Shown in pieces: positions 18,802 to 29,694 of a stretch of DNA of 64,000 bases. The stretch comes from Streptomyces luomodiensis (GTDB lineage Bacteria > Actinomycetota > Actinomycetes > Streptomycetales > Streptomycetaceae), in assembly GCF_031679605.1 (NCBI RefSeq), contig NZ_CP117522.1, forward strand, positions 8,370,001-8,434,000, read 5' to 3'. The translations under genes and the position numbers were made by a program. The notes beneath the pieces were generated by a model that was given only the letters and a program-made list of their open reading frames with translations, had not been told where the DNA came from and did no database searches. Each line of letters begins with the position of its first letter. Within the stretch, counting starts at the first letter, position 1.

Positions 18802-18826
18802 TTTCCCTATCGGAGTACTAGGGAAA
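18802..18826. promoter_or_regulatory. Inverted repeat TTTCCCTA-N9-TAGGGAAA
   Basis: The 8-bp arms are perfect and AT-rich in a GC-rich background. The site lies just upstream of the FAD/NAD(P)-binding gene. It is a likely operator; a nearby second ACTAG word (18794) repeats part of the spacer. The regulator is not encoded next to it. Confidence 0.5.
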
Positions 18827-18950
18827 ATACCCCACCCGGCGGACCGTGACGATGGACGGCACAAGACGAGGAAGAACGCGGCGATGAGGGCGAACTCCTT
18901 GGGTAGAGTTCATACACCTGCCATTTGTTCAGCTACATGAATGGACGTCG

Positions 18951-20225
18951 ATGTTTGACGGAGCGCCCCTGCGCATCACGGATGTCACCATCACCCCTGT
19001 CGCCTTCCGCGACCCGGCCCTGCTCAACTCCGTCGGCGTCCACGAGCCCTTCGCGCTCCGCTCGATCGTGCAGATCCACACCGACGCGGGGCTGACCGGC
19101 CTCGGTGAGACCTACGCGGACGAGCTCCACCTGGAGCGCCTGACGGCCGTCGGGCACGAGATCGTCGGGCTGGACGCCTTCGCCACCGAGGAGCTGCACC
19201 AGCGCGTCAAGCGGGTCATCGACCGGGTGGGCGGCTCCGGGGGCTCCGGGCTCACCGGCATGATCACCACCAGCAGCACCGTCGACCGCGTCGCCTCCCC
19301 GTTCGAGGTCGCGCTCCTGGACCTCCAGGGCAAGGCCGTCGGGCGCCCCGTCTGCGATCTGCTCGGCGGCGCCGTGCGCTCCAAGGTCCCGTTCAGCGCG
19401 TACCTCTTCTACAAGTGGGCGGCCCACCCCGGCCAGGAGCCGGACTCCTGGGGCGAGGCCCTCGACCCCGACGCCCTCGTGGCCCAGGCCCGGCGGATGG
19501 TGGACGAGTACGGCTTCACCGCGATCAAGCTGAAGGGCGGCGTCAGGCCCCCGGAGGAGGAGATCGAGGCCATCCGGGTGCTGCGCCGCGCCTTCCCCGG
19601 CCATCCGCTGCGCCTGGACCCCAACGCCGTCTGGACGACCGGGACGTCGGTGAAGGTGGGGCGCGCGCTCGAAGGGGTGCTGGAGTACCTGGAGGACCCC
19701 ACCCCCGGGATCGACGGCATGGCCGCGGTCGCCCGCGAGGTCCCCATGCCGCTGGCCACCAACATGTGCGTGGTCGCCTTCGACGAGCTGGCCCCCGCGG
19801 TCGCCGCCGACGCCGTCCAGATCGTCCTCTCCGACCACCACTACTGGGGCGGACTGCGCCGTTCCAAGCTGCTCTCCGGCATCTGCGAGACCTTCGGCAT
19901 GGGCCTGTCCATGCATTCGAACTCGCATCTGGGGATCAGCCTGGCCGCGATGACCCACCTGGCCGCGGCCACTCCGAACCTCACCTACGCCTGCGACACC
20001 CACTGGCCCTGGAAGACCGAGGACGTGATCGTGGACGGCGCGCTGAGGTTCGTGGACGGCGCGATGCCCGTGCCGAGCGCCCCCGGACTCGGGGTGGAGC
20101 TCGACCCCGATGCCCTGGCGCGCCTGCATGAGCAGTACCTCCACTGCGGACAGCGCAACCGCGACGACACCGGGTACATGCGGCGCTTCGACCCGTCCTT
20201 CCGGGCGGACCTCGCCCGCTGGTGA
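18951..20225 (+). CDS. gudD: Glucarate dehydratase (enolase superfamily)
   Basis: This 424-residue enzyme dehydrates D-glucarate (and L-idarate) to 5-keto-4-deoxyglucarate. The active-site parts match the glucarate dehydratase subgroup: the KxK pair Lys193/Lys195 in AIKLKGG, metal ligands Asp223 (LDPNAVW), Glu248 and Asn271, and the His-Asp dyad Asp295 (SDHHYWGG) and His322 (MHSNSHLG). The spacings agree with the known enzyme. No aldolase, KDG dehydratase or sugar-acid transporter is next to it, so the rest of the route must be elsewhere. The start is ATG 18951, with only a weak ribosome site. Confidence 0.93.
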   Translation: MFDGAPLRITDVTITPVAFRDPALLNSVGVHEPFALRSIVQIHTDAGLTGLGETYADELHLERLTAVGHEIVGLDAFATEELHQRVKRVIDRVGGSGGSGLTGMITTSSTVDRVASPFEVALLDLQGKAVGRPVCDLLGGAVRSKVPFSAYLFYKWAAHPGQEPDSWGEALDPDALVAQARRMVDEYGFTAIKLKGGVRPPEEEIEAIRVLRRAFPGHPLRLDPNAVWTTGTSVKVGRALEGVLEYLEDPTPGIDGMAAVAREVPMPLATNMCVVAFDELAPAVAADAVQIVLSDHHYWGGLRRSKLLSGICETFGMGLSMHSNSHLGISLAAMTHLAAATPNLTYACDTHWPWKTEDVIVDGALRFVDGAMPVPSAPGLGVELDPDALARLHEQYLHCGQRNRDDTGYMRRFDPSFRADLARW

Positions 20226-20266
20226 CCCGCGCCGGGCCCGCCTCCTGGAGCACCTCTCTTCTCGAA

Positions 20267-20282
20267 TACCTCGATCGAGGTA
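20267..20282. promoter_or_regulatory. 16-bp perfect palindrome before the GH9 cellulase gene
   Basis: TACCTCGATCGAGGTA is fully self-complementary and lies between glucarate dehydratase and the cellulase gene, 122 bp before the latter. It lacks a loop and T-run, so an operator is more likely than a terminator. It is not the CebR cellulose operator (TGGGAGCGCTCCCA). Confidence 0.5.
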
Positions 20283-20404
20283 GGCCGACGTCGGTCACCT
20301 GCTGTATCCGGATTTCGGCTAAGCGTACGAAGTCCCAGGCCAGGACGTTTCCATAGCCTCTGGAGGACGGAAAAGACGCCGAAACCCTCGGAAGTGCTGA
20401 AGTC

Positions 20405-22348
20405 GTGTCTCACGCCGCTCCTCCCGTACGTCCTGCCCCCGACCGGACCGGACCGACCGATCGGGCCGGCCGCCGTCGCCGGCGCACGCTGGCCGCCGCG
20501 GTCACCGCGGCCATCGCGGCCGGTGCCCTGTCCGCACCCGCGGCGATGGCCGTGGGCCACCCCGCACGGCACGGCGCCGGGACGGCCGCCCCGAAGGCCG
20601 ACACCGGCTCTCCGGTGCGGGTGAACCAGGTCGGCTACCTGACCTACGGACCCAAGAAGGGCACCGTCGTCACCTCCGCCACCAAGCCCCTGACGTGGAC
20701 GCTGCGGGCCGCCGACGGCACCGAGCGGGCGCACGGGACCACCACCCCCGCCGGGATCGACCCCAGCTCCCGGCAAAACGTCCAGACCTTCGACTTCTCG
20801 GCGGTCACCGAGGCGGGCAAGGGGTACACCGTCACCATCGACGGGAAGAAGAGCGAGCCGTTCACCATCGGTGACCACCTCTACGGCTCGCTGCGCGGCG
20901 ACGCGCTGGCGTACTTCTACCACAACCGCAGCGGCATCAAGATCGACGCGGACCTGGTGGGGCGCGAGTACGCCCGTCCCGCGGGCCACGACAAGGCGGC
21001 CCCGCACCGTGGCGACACCGACGTCCCGTGCGTCAAGGGCGTGTGCGACTACCGCCGGAACGTCTCCGGTGGCTGGTACGACGCCGGTGACCAGGGCAAG
21101 TACGTTGTCAACGGCGGTATCTCGGTGGCCCAGCTGATGTCCGCCTACGAGCGCACCCGCACCGCCAAGGGCGCCGACGCCGCGCCGCTGGGCGACGGCC
21201 GGCTCCGGGTGCCCGAGCGTGGCAACGGCGTCCCGGACATCCTGGACGAGGCCCGCTGGGAGATGGAGTTCCTGCTGCGCATGCAGGTGCCCCAGGGCAA
21301 GCCGCTCGCCGGTATGGCGTTCCACAAGGTGCACGACCGGCACTGGACCGGGTTCCCGACCCGGCCGGACCAGGACACGCAACAGCGTGAGCTGCACAAG
21401 CCGTCCACCGCGGCCACGCTCAACCTCGCGGCCGCCGCCGCGCAGAGCGCCCGCCTCTTCAAGCCGTACGACCCGGACTTCGCGGCCCGCTGCCTGCACG
21501 CGGCCCGGACCGCCTGGGCCGCGGCCACGGCACACCCGAAGATCTTCGCCAGCGACAAGGACTCCACCGGCGGCGGGGCCTACGGTGACCGGAACGTCGG
21601 CGACGAGTTCTACTGGGCCGCGGCCGAGCTGTTCATCACCACCGGTGATCACGGCTACGCCAAGGCGGTGCTGGACTCGCCGCTGCACCGGGACCTCGAC
21701 GCGCTCTTCCCGCGCGGCGGCGGTATGTCCTGGTCGTCCACCGCGGGCCTCGGAGAACTCGACCTGGCCACCGTCCCCAACAAGCTCACCGCCAAGCAGC
21801 GCGCGCAGGTGCGCGCGATGGTGACGAAGGCCGCCGACCGCTACGCCGCGGACTCCGCCAAGTCGGCCTACGGCGTTCCGTACGCGCCGAAGGACGGCAA
21901 GTACGAGTGGGGCTCCAACAGCCAGGTGCTGAACAACATGGTCGTGCTCGCCACCGCACACGATCTGACGGGCAAGGACCGCTATCTCGACGCGGTGCTC
22001 CGCGGCCTGGACTACGTGCTGGGTGAGAACCCGCTCAACCAGTCCTACGTCACTGGCTACGGCGAACGGAACTCGCACAACCAGCACCACCGCTTCTGGG
22101 CGCACCAGCGTGACCACCGGCTGCCGCATCCGGCCCCCGGTTCGCTGGCGGGTGGCCCGAACTCCGGACTCCAGGACCCGGTGGCGAAGAAGAAGCTGAA
22201 GGGCTGTGCCCCGGCGATGTGCTACACCGACGACCTGATGGCGTTCTCCACCAACGAGATCACCATCAACTGGAACGCGCCGCTGGCCTGGATCGCCTCG
22301 TACGTCGACGATCTCGGCAACGGCGCGGCGGCGCGGCCCGCGAGCTGA
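20405..22348 (+). CDS. Secreted glycoside hydrolase family 9 cellulase
   Basis: This 647-residue protein is an exported endoglucanase or exoglucosaminidase-like GH9 enzyme. The N-terminus has an Arg cluster (GRRRRRTLAA), a hydrophobic stretch and a likely cut after APAAMA (about 49). An Ig-like CelD_N domain follows (VRVNQVGYLTYGPKKG, to about 155), then the (alpha/alpha)6 catalytic domain. The catalytic Asp pair is in GGWYDAGDQGKYV (226/229), the substrate His motif in NSHNQHHRFWAHQ, and the proton-donor Glu is about 618 in STNEITINWNAPLAW. No cellulose-binding module is attached. A strong terminator follows. Confidence 0.93.
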   Translation: MSHAAPPVRPAPDRTGPTDRAGRRRRRTLAAAVTAAIAAGALSAPAAMAVGHPARHGAGTAAPKADTGSPVRVNQVGYLTYGPKKGTVVTSATKPLTWTLRAADGTERAHGTTTPAGIDPSSRQNVQTFDFSAVTEAGKGYTVTIDGKKSEPFTIGDHLYGSLRGDALAYFYHNRSGIKIDADLVGREYARPAGHDKAAPHRGDTDVPCVKGVCDYRRNVSGGWYDAGDQGKYVVNGGISVAQLMSAYERTRTAKGADAAPLGDGRLRVPERGNGVPDILDEARWEMEFLLRMQVPQGKPLAGMAFHKVHDRHWTGFPTRPDQDTQQRELHKPSTAATLNLAAAAAQSARLFKPYDPDFAARCLHAARTAWAAATAHPKIFASDKDSTGGGAYGDRNVGDEFYWAAAELFITTGDHGYAKAVLDSPLHRDLDALFPRGGGMSWSSTAGLGELDLATVPNKLTAKQRAQVRAMVTKAADRYAADSAKSAYGVPYAPKDGKYEWGSNSQVLNNMVVLATAHDLTGKDRYLDAVLRGLDYVLGENPLNQSYVTGYGERNSHNQHHRFWAHQRDHRLPHPAPGSLAGGPNSGLQDPVAKKKLKGCAPAMCYTDDLMAFSTNEITINWNAPLAWIASYVDDLGNGAAARPAS

Positions 22349-22377
22349 CCCGTCCCGGCCCGTGCCCGGTCATGACG

Positions 22378-22416
22378 GCGGCGCGGCGCCCCCCGCTCGG
22401 GGAGGCGCCGCGCCGC
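22378..22416. terminator. Bidirectional hairpin terminator, GH9 / argG
   Basis: GCGGCGCGGCGCC and GGCGCCGCGCCGC form a perfect 13-bp stem with a 13-nt loop (22391-22403). It lies between two convergent genes. Confidence 0.75.
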
Positions 22417-22435
22417 GTGGCACGAGGGGGGGGTG

Positions 22436-23919
<1,484 letters not shown>

Positions 23920-23939
23920 GGCCCCTGGTGACACCCGTG

Positions 23940-23977
23940 GCCGGCGCCCGTCGGTGGCCGGGGTGACGGGCGCCGGC
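23940..23977 (-). terminator. Terminator of the alpha-glucan operon
   Basis: GCCGGCGCCCGTC and GACGGGCGCCGGC form a perfect 13-bp stem around a 12-nt loop. It lies 13 bp after the GH87-like gene stop and shields argG. Confidence 0.7.
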
Positions 23978-23989
23978 GCGGGGCGGCGG

Positions 23990-26179
23990 TCACGCGCCGA
24001 GATAGGCCTCCACCTCGCTGATCTGAGCCGCCGGCCAGCCCGTGTTACCGGTGACGTTGAGCTTCAGATAGCGCACATTGGTGTTGGCGGGCAGATCGAC
24101 GGTGACCGTGTTGCCGGTCGCCGGGTCGAAGCGGTAGCCCTTAGAGCCGACCACCGTCGCGTACGACGAGGCCGAGCCGTCGGTGCTGCCCAGCACGGAC
24201 AGGGTCTGGGTGCGGGCGCCCCACGCGGACGAGGGCGGCAGCTTCAGCACCACCCGGCGGACGGCCTGGGTGGAGCCGAGGTCCACGGTCAGGGCCTGCG
24301 GGAAGGCGTTGTTGGCGGACTCCCAGTAGGTGCCCGCGTCGCCGTCCACCGCCTTGCCGGGGGTGTAGACGTCCGTGGAGCCGGTCGCGGTGGCCGGACG
24401 GCCCTTGGCCAGGTTGCGGCCCGGGTCGGGCTCCGGGCTGCCCTTGCCGGGCTCGGGCCAGCTGGAGCAGTCCGACCAGGAGCTGCTCCAGCCGTCGTTG
24501 CCGCCCCCGTCGGTGACCTCGAAGGTGCCCGAGCCGGTCGGGAAGGGGCAGTTGTAGACGCCCGCCACGCCCACGCTGGAGGCCGTGACATCGCTGAACT
24601 TCGCCGCCCCCGGCGCCTCGGCCTGCACCACGACCGTTCCGGGGTTGGTCACGGTCGCGCCGGACACGGTGACGTTCTTGACCGCGTTGCCTTTCCCGCC
24701 GCCGGAGACGAACTCGAAGGCGCTGTACGGGCTGTCCTTGACGGTGGTGTTGGTGATGTTGACGGTGGCGTCGATCGCGCTGTCGTAGGAGTCGACGCGC
24801 AGGGCGCCCATCGGGTGGTTCCAGTTGGGGTTCATGGCGCCCGTGCGGACCAGCGTGTTGCCGTCGACCGTGATCGTGCCGGCCAGCGGGTGGAAGGGGT
24901 CCGCGAACTTCTGGTTGGAGATGGCGATACCGCTGCCCAGGGCGTTGGTGTCGGAGATCAGGTTGTTCTTGACCGTGATGTCCGTACCGCCGTAGATCGC
25001 GATGCCGTTGGCGAGGTTCGGCTGCGAGATGGTGTTGTTCTCGAAGCTGCTGTCGGTGTCCGGCGAGTTCAGCGACCACATGGCGAGTGAGTCGTCGCCC
25101 TGGTTGCGCAGGAAGTTGTTCCGGACCGTCACGTTCTTGGCGGTGCCGTTGAGGTTGAGGCCGTCGGCGGTGGTGTCCAGGATGCGGTTGTCCTCCACCA
25201 CGAGGTTGTCGTTGTTGCCCATCAGCCACAGACCGACCTTCACGTGCTGGATCCACATGCCCGACACGCTGGAGTTTGGACCGAGCGAACCGTTGACGAA
25301 GTTGTCCGGGTTGGAGTCGACACGCTCGGTGACCTCGCCGATGACCGCGAAGTCCTTGATGTGGACCTTGCCCGAGGAGCTGCTCTGGTCGATGAACCGC
25401 GAGGTGTGCACGACGGAGTGCCAGCTGCCGGCGCCCTGGAGGGTGACGTTCTGGACGCCGTTCAGGGAGGAGGTCAGCTTGTAGTCACCCGGCGGGATCC
25501 AGACCACTCCGCCCTGGGCGGCGGCGATGGCGTCCCGGAACGCCTGCGTGGAGTCGCCCTGTCCGGTGGGGTCGGCGCCCTTGGCGGTGACCGACACCGA
25601 CCCGGCCGGCTGGCTCGCGGCCGCGTCGACCTGCTCGAAGTCGGCCACATCCACGGTGACCTGGGTGTTCGCCGCCTCGAAGGCGATCTTGTCACCGGCC
25701 TTGACGTTCTGGCCGAGCAGCAGCCGGGCGTTGTCGTAGAAGTGGTGGGTCTTCGACCCCACGATCCAGCTGGTGTCCACGTACGAGTACTTGGAGGTGA
25801 CCGTGAGGCTCTTGGCGAGCTTGGTGCCGTTGACATAGACGTCGAGCGATCCCGACTGGCCGTCCGGAACGCTGTAGGCGACGTTCACCGCGTTGGCGTC
25901 GCGGGGCGCGGTGAACTCGACGCGCTGACCGGCGGCGAGGCGGACGGCCTGGCGGCCGGATGCCTCGGAGGCCGGCGTGCCCTGGGTGAAGTCCGGGCCG
26001 ATCTTCGTGCCCGTGGTGGTGGCCGACTCGGCCTCGACCGAGGTGAGGGGGAGCGAGGCCCCCGCCGCCGCGTGCGCGGCGGTGGGGGTCAGGGTGACCA
26101 GCATGCCGGCCGCCAGGGCGACGGTCGCCCCGATGGCCGACAAGCGCCTGGCGGATGCCGATGAGGTGGTGCGGTGCAT
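23990..26179 (-). CDS. Secreted beta-helix glycosidase, GH87-like (alpha-1,3-glucanase/mycodextranase) with CBM and discoidin domains
   Basis: This 729-residue exported protein has a signal peptide ending near TAAHA (37), a carbohydrate-binding beta-sandwich (about 45-185, VEAESATTTGTKIGPDF as in CBM6/35), a right-handed parallel beta-helix (195-590) and a C-terminal F5/8 discoidin domain (about 600-729). The helix holds TADGLNLNG (Asp339) and GDDSLAMWS (Asp362/363), the acidic pattern of GH87 alpha-1,3-glucanases. It is the last gene of the alpha-glucoside transport operon, which supports release of alpha-glucan fragments for import. Pectate lyase-like annotations would be expected from automatic tools; the operon argues against pectin. 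Confidence 0.75.
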   Translation of the reverse strand: MHRTTSSASARRLSAIGATVALAAGMLVTLTPTAAHAAAGASLPLTSVEAESATTTGTKIGPDFTQGTPASEASGRQAVRLAAGQRVEFTAPRDANAVNVAYSVPDGQSGSLDVYVNGTKLAKSLTVTSKYSYVDTSWIVGSKTHHFYDNARLLLGQNVKAGDKIAFEAANTQVTVDVADFEQVDAAASQPAGSVSVTAKGADPTGQGDSTQAFRDAIAAAQGGVVWIPPGDYKLTSSLNGVQNVTLQGAGSWHSVVHTSRFIDQSSSSGKVHIKDFAVIGEVTERVDSNPDNFVNGSLGPNSSVSGMWIQHVKVGLWLMGNNDNLVVEDNRILDTTADGLNLNGTAKNVTVRNNFLRNQGDDSLAMWSLNSPDTDSSFENNTISQPNLANGIAIYGGTDITVKNNLISDTNALGSGIAISNQKFADPFHPLAGTITVDGNTLVRTGAMNPNWNHPMGALRVDSYDSAIDATVNITNTTVKDSPYSAFEFVSGGGKGNAVKNVTVSGATVTNPGTVVVQAEAPGAAKFSDVTASSVGVAGVYNCPFPTGSGTFEVTDGGGNDGWSSSWSDCSSWPEPGKGSPEPDPGRNLAKGRPATATGSTDVYTPGKAVDGDAGTYWESANNAFPQALTVDLGSTQAVRRVVLKLPPSSAWGARTQTLSVLGSTDGSASSYATVVGSKGYRFDPATGNTVTVDLPANTNVRYLKLNVTGNTGWPAAQISEVEAYLGA

Positions 26180-26232
26180 GTGCTGATCCCTTCATCGTGG
26201 GGGGTGGGATAGCGGGGTGGGGTGGTGACGGC

Positions 26233-27831
26233 TCAGCGGAGCAGCCAGGCCGCCGTGTCCCGCGGCAGACGGCCCTGGTCGTCCAGCGGGCCGCTGGTGA
26301 GCAGGGTGCGGGAGTGGTCGTCCAGCACGGTGGGGGTGTCGGCCAGGTTGACCACGCAGACCAGGCCGTCCGTACGGGCGAAGGCGAGGACCCCGTCGGG
26401 CGCGGGGAGCCAGGTCAGCGGTCCGTCGCCGAAACCGGGGGTGTCACGGCGGATGCGGATCGCCTCGCGGTAGAGGGTGAGCATCGACTCCGGGTCCCGT
26501 TCCTGGAGGTCGGCCGCGTACGCCGCCCAGTGCGCGGGCTGCGGCAGCCACGGCTCCCGGTCGGAGCCGAAACCGGCGTACGGCTCGTGCGCCGCCCACG
26601 GCAGCGGCACCCGGCAGCCGTCCCGGCCCGGGTCGGTGCCGCCGGAGCGGAAGTGCATCGGGTCCTGGATGCGGTCACGGGGGATGTCGGCCTCGGGCAG
26701 GCCCAGTTCCTCCCCCTGGTAGACGTAGACGGCGCCGGGCAGGGCCAGCGCCAGCAGGGCGGCGGCCCGTGCCCGCCGGGTGCCGAGGGCGAGGTCGGTG
26801 GGGGTGCCGAAGACCTTGGTGGCGAAGTCGAAACCGGTGTCCTCGCGGCCGTAGCGGGTCACCGTGCGGGTCACATCGTGGTTGCACAGCACCCAGGTGG
26901 CCGGCGCGCCCACGGGAGCGTGTTCGGCGAGCGTCTCGTCGATCGAGGTGCGCAGCCGCCCGGCATCCCAGGGGCAGGCCAGGAAGGAGAAGTTGAACGC
27001 GGTGTGCAGCTCGTCGGAGCGCAGATAGCGGGCGAAGCGCTCGGCGTCGGGCAGCCACACCTCGCCGACGAAGACCCCGCCGTACTCGTCGGCCACCCTG
27101 CGCCAGGAGCGGTAGACGTCGTGCAGTTCATCGCGGTCGACGTACGGATGCGGATCGCGGCCCTCGACGAAGTCGGGCAGCCGGGGATCCTTGACCAGGA
27201 GGGCGGCCGAGTCGATGCGGACGCCCGCGACCCCCCGCTCGAACCAGAAGCGCAGGATGTCCTCGTGTTCCTGGCGCACCGCCGGGTGGGCCCAGTTGAG
27301 GTCGGGCTGCTCGGGGGCGAACAGGTGCAGATACCAGTCGCCGCCGGGCAGCCGGGTCCACGCCGGGCCGCCGAACTCCGACGTCCAGTCGTTGGGCGGC
27401 AGCTCACCGTGGTCCCCGCGGCCCGGACGGAAGTGGAACAGCTCGCGCTCGGGCCCGCCGGCGAGCGCGGCCCGCCACCACGGGTGCTGGTCGGAGACGT
27501 GGTTCGGCACCACGTCGACGATGGTGCGGATGCCCAGCTCCCGGGCCTCGGCGATGAGCTTCTCCGCCTCGGCCAGGGTGCCGAAGGCCGGGTCGATGGC
27601 GCGGTAGTCGGCGACGTCGTAGCCGCCGTCCTTCATGGGGGACTGGTACCAGGGGCTGAACCACAGCGCGTCGACGCCGAGTTCGGCGAGGTACGGCAGC
27701 CTGGCGCGGACGCCCGCCAGGTCGCCGGTGCCATCGCCGTCCCCGTCGGCGAAGCTGCGCACATACACCTGGTAGATGACGGCGGAGCGCCACCAGTCGT
27801 GGGGTGTCCGGGCAGGAGTGGGCTGGGCCAC
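26233..27831 (-). CDS. GH13 alpha-glucosidase/oligo-glucosidase
   Basis: This 532-residue cytoplasmic enzyme has the GH13 (beta/alpha)8 barrel. Conserved regions are DVVPNHVS (region I), GVRIDSAA with the nucleophile Asp207, FVGEVWLPD with the acid/base Glu257, and LCNHDVTR with Asp319. There is no signal peptide. Similarity in pattern is to maltases and oligo-1,6-glucosidases that cleave imported short alpha-glucans to glucose. It follows the two permease genes by 30 bp and precedes the GH87-like gene by 53 bp on one transcript. Confidence 0.92.
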   Translation of the reverse strand: MAQPTPARTPHDWWRSAVIYQVYVRSFADGDGDGTGDLAGVRARLPYLAELGVDALWFSPWYQSPMKDGGYDVADYRAIDPAFGTLAEAEKLIAEARELGIRTIVDVVPNHVSDQHPWWRAALAGGPERELFHFRPGRGDHGELPPNDWTSEFGGPAWTRLPGGDWYLHLFAPEQPDLNWAHPAVRQEHEDILRFWFERGVAGVRIDSAALLVKDPRLPDFVEGRDPHPYVDRDELHDVYRSWRRVADEYGGVFVGEVWLPDAERFARYLRSDELHTAFNFSFLACPWDAGRLRTSIDETLAEHAPVGAPATWVLCNHDVTRTVTRYGREDTGFDFATKVFGTPTDLALGTRRARAAALLALALPGAVYVYQGEELGLPEADIPRDRIQDPMHFRSGGTDPGRDGCRVPLPWAAHEPYAGFGSDREPWLPQPAHWAAYAADLQERDPESMLTLYREAIRIRRDTPGFGDGPLTWLPAPDGVLAFARTDGLVCVVNLADTPTVLDDHSRTLLTSGPLDDQGRLPRDTAAWLLR

Positions 27832-27861
27832 GGTGGGTGCCTTTCTGTCGAGGGGGCGGTG

Positions 27862-28737
27862 TCAGCCCTTCGTGCTGCCCGCGCTGATCCCGGCGATGAT
27901 GTGCCGCTGGAAGACGAGGAACAGCGCGACCATCGGGATGCTGGCGATGACCATCGCGGCGATGAGCACGGTCAGCTGGATGTTCTGCGACAGCTGGACG
28001 AGTGCCACGCTGATCGGCTGCTTGCCGGTGTCGGAGAAGACCATCAGCGGCCACAGGAAGTCCTGCCACACGGCGACCAGCGCGAAGATCGACACGACCC
28101 CGAGCACCGGACGCGACATGGGCAGCACGATCGACCACAGGGTGCGCAGCTTTCCGGCGCCGTCGATCTCGGCGGCCTCCAGGACATCGCGCGGCAGCTG
28201 GTCGAAGAACCGCTTGAGGAGATAGAGGTTGAAGGCGTTGGCGACGGCCGGCAGCCAGATCGCCAGCGGATCGTTGAGCAGGCTGGTGTGGATCAGCGGC
28301 AGGTCGGCGACGGTCAGGTACTTCGGTACGACCAGCGCCTGGGCCGGGACCATCAGCGTGGCCAGGATGCCGCCGAGGATCACCTTGCCGAAGGCGGGCT
28401 TCAGCTTGGACAGGGCGTATGCGGCGGCCGTGCAGAAGACCAGCTGGAACACCCAGGCGCCGGCCGCCTGGACCACCGTGTTCCACAGGTGCCGCGGCAG
28501 CTCCATCAGCTCCCAGGCGTCCTTGTAGCCGCTGAGGTGCCACTGTTCGGGCACCAGGGTGGGCGGGGTCTGCGCCACCTCGTCCGGCGACTTCATCGCA
28601 CCGGACACCATCCAGTAGACGGGGAAGAGGAAGGCGAGTGCGAACAGCACCACCACGGCGCCGAAGACCGTCCAGTAGACGGCCCGGCCGCGCGGGCGGG
28701 CCAGGGCGGTGGGGGAGACGAGGGTCCGGGTGCTCAT
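27862..28737 (-). CDS. Carbohydrate ABC transporter permease (MalG type)
   Basis: This 291-residue inner-membrane protein has six predicted helices. The EAA loop that contacts the ATPase reads EAAEIDGAGKLRTLWSIVLPMSRP. Its ATG overlaps the stop of the upstream permease gene (ATGA). As in most streptomycete sugar ABC systems, no ATPase is encoded here; the shared MsiK protein is the likely energiser. Confidence 0.93.
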   Translation of the reverse strand: MSTRTLVSPTALARPRGRAVYWTVFGAVVVLFALAFLFPVYWMVSGAMKSPDEVAQTPPTLVPEQWHLSGYKDAWELMELPRHLWNTVVQAAGAWVFQLVFCTAAAYALSKLKPAFGKVILGGILATLMVPAQALVVPKYLTVADLPLIHTSLLNDPLAIWLPAVANAFNLYLLKRFFDQLPRDVLEAAEIDGAGKLRTLWSIVLPMSRPVLGVVSIFALVAVWQDFLWPLMVFSDTGKQPISVALVQLSQNIQLTVLIAAMVIASIPMVALFLVFQRHIIAGISAGSTKG

Positions 28738-29690
28738 GCGTCCTCCTCCCCGGAGCGGGTCAGCCGCAGATAGAGGGCGGAGAAGGCGCCGAGCAGCACC
28801 AGCAGCATCACGCTCAGCGCACAGGCGCCACCGAAGTCGTTGTACAGGAAGGCGTACTTGTAGATCAGGTAGAGGACGGTGACCGTGGAGTTCTCCGGAC
28901 CGCCACCAGTGATCACGAAGGGTTCGGTGAAGACCTGCATCGTCGCGATGATCTGGAGCAGCATCAGCATCAGGATGACGAACCGCGTCTGCGGGATGGT
29001 GACGTGCCGGATGCGTTGCAGCAGGCCCGCGCCGTCCAGTTCGGCCGCCTCGTACAGCTCACCGGGGATGGATTGCAGCGCCGCCAGATAGATCAGGACC
29101 GTGCCGCCCATATTGGCCCAGGTGGCGACGATGACGAGGGACACCAGGGCGGTGTCGGCGCCGTTGGACCAGTTGGAGGTGGGCAGATGGAGGAAGCGGA
29201 GCGCCTCGTTGGCCAGCCCGGCGCCCGGGTCGTAGAACCACTTCCACAGCAGGGCGCTGACCACCGGCGGAATCATCACCGGCAGATAGACCACGACCCG
29301 GAAGAACGCCTTGGCGTGCCGGAGTTCATTGAGGACCAGGGCCAGCAGGAACGGGATCGCGAAGCCGATGAGGAGGGCGAGGGCGGTGAAGGTGAGGGTG
29401 TTCCGCCAGGCCGCGGTGAACTCCGGATCGTGCCAGACGCGGGTGAAGTTGGCGGTGCCCACCCACTCGGGGGATGAGCCGGGGGTGTACTTCTGGAAGG
29501 CGATCACGACCGCGCGGATCGCCGGGTACCAGGAGAACAGCGCGAAGCAGATGAGGCCGCCGAGGAGGAAGCCGTAGGCGCGGGCCTGGTCGGCCAGCCG
29601 GCGCCGCTTCCGGCCCCCTGCCGGGGGCGGCGCCTGCACCGGGCGTACGGCGATCGCCTCGGCGGGCGGCCGCGCAGCGGTCTTGGTCAT
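28734..29690 (-). CDS. Carbohydrate ABC transporter permease (MalF type)
   Basis: This 318-residue protein forms the other half of the sugar channel. The EAA loop is EAAELDGAGLLQRIRHVTIPQTR, and the helices begin at YGFLLGGLICFALFSWYP after a basic N-terminus. The ATG at 29690 starts MTKTAARPP; an upstream start at 29738 would overlap the lipoprotein gene and is unlikely. It follows the binding-protein gene by 4 bp. Confidence 0.93.
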   Translation of the reverse strand: MTKTAARPPAEAIAVRPVQAPPPAGGRKRRRLADQARAYGFLLGGLICFALFSWYPAIRAVVIAFQKYTPGSSPEWVGTANFTRVWHDPEFTAAWRNTLTFTALALLIGFAIPFLLALVLNELRHAKAFFRVVVYLPVMIPPVVSALLWKWFYDPGAGLANEALRFLHLPTSNWSNGADTALVSLVIVATWANMGGTVLIYLAALQSIPGELYEAAELDGAGLLQRIRHVTIPQTRFVILMLMLLQIIATMQVFTEPFVITGGGPENSTVTVLYLIYKYAFLYNDFGGACALSVMLLVLLGAFSALYLRLTRSGEEDA

Positions 29691-29694
29691 GGGG

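Noticed and set aside
20405..22348. CebR-type operator for the GH9 gene
   Set aside because: TGGGAGCGCTCCCA was not found in the upstream region; only an unrelated palindrome is present.
23990..26179. Calling the beta-helix protein a pectate lyase
   Set aside because: The fold alone suggests it, but the acidic residue pattern and the alpha-glucoside operon fit a GH87-type glycosidase better.
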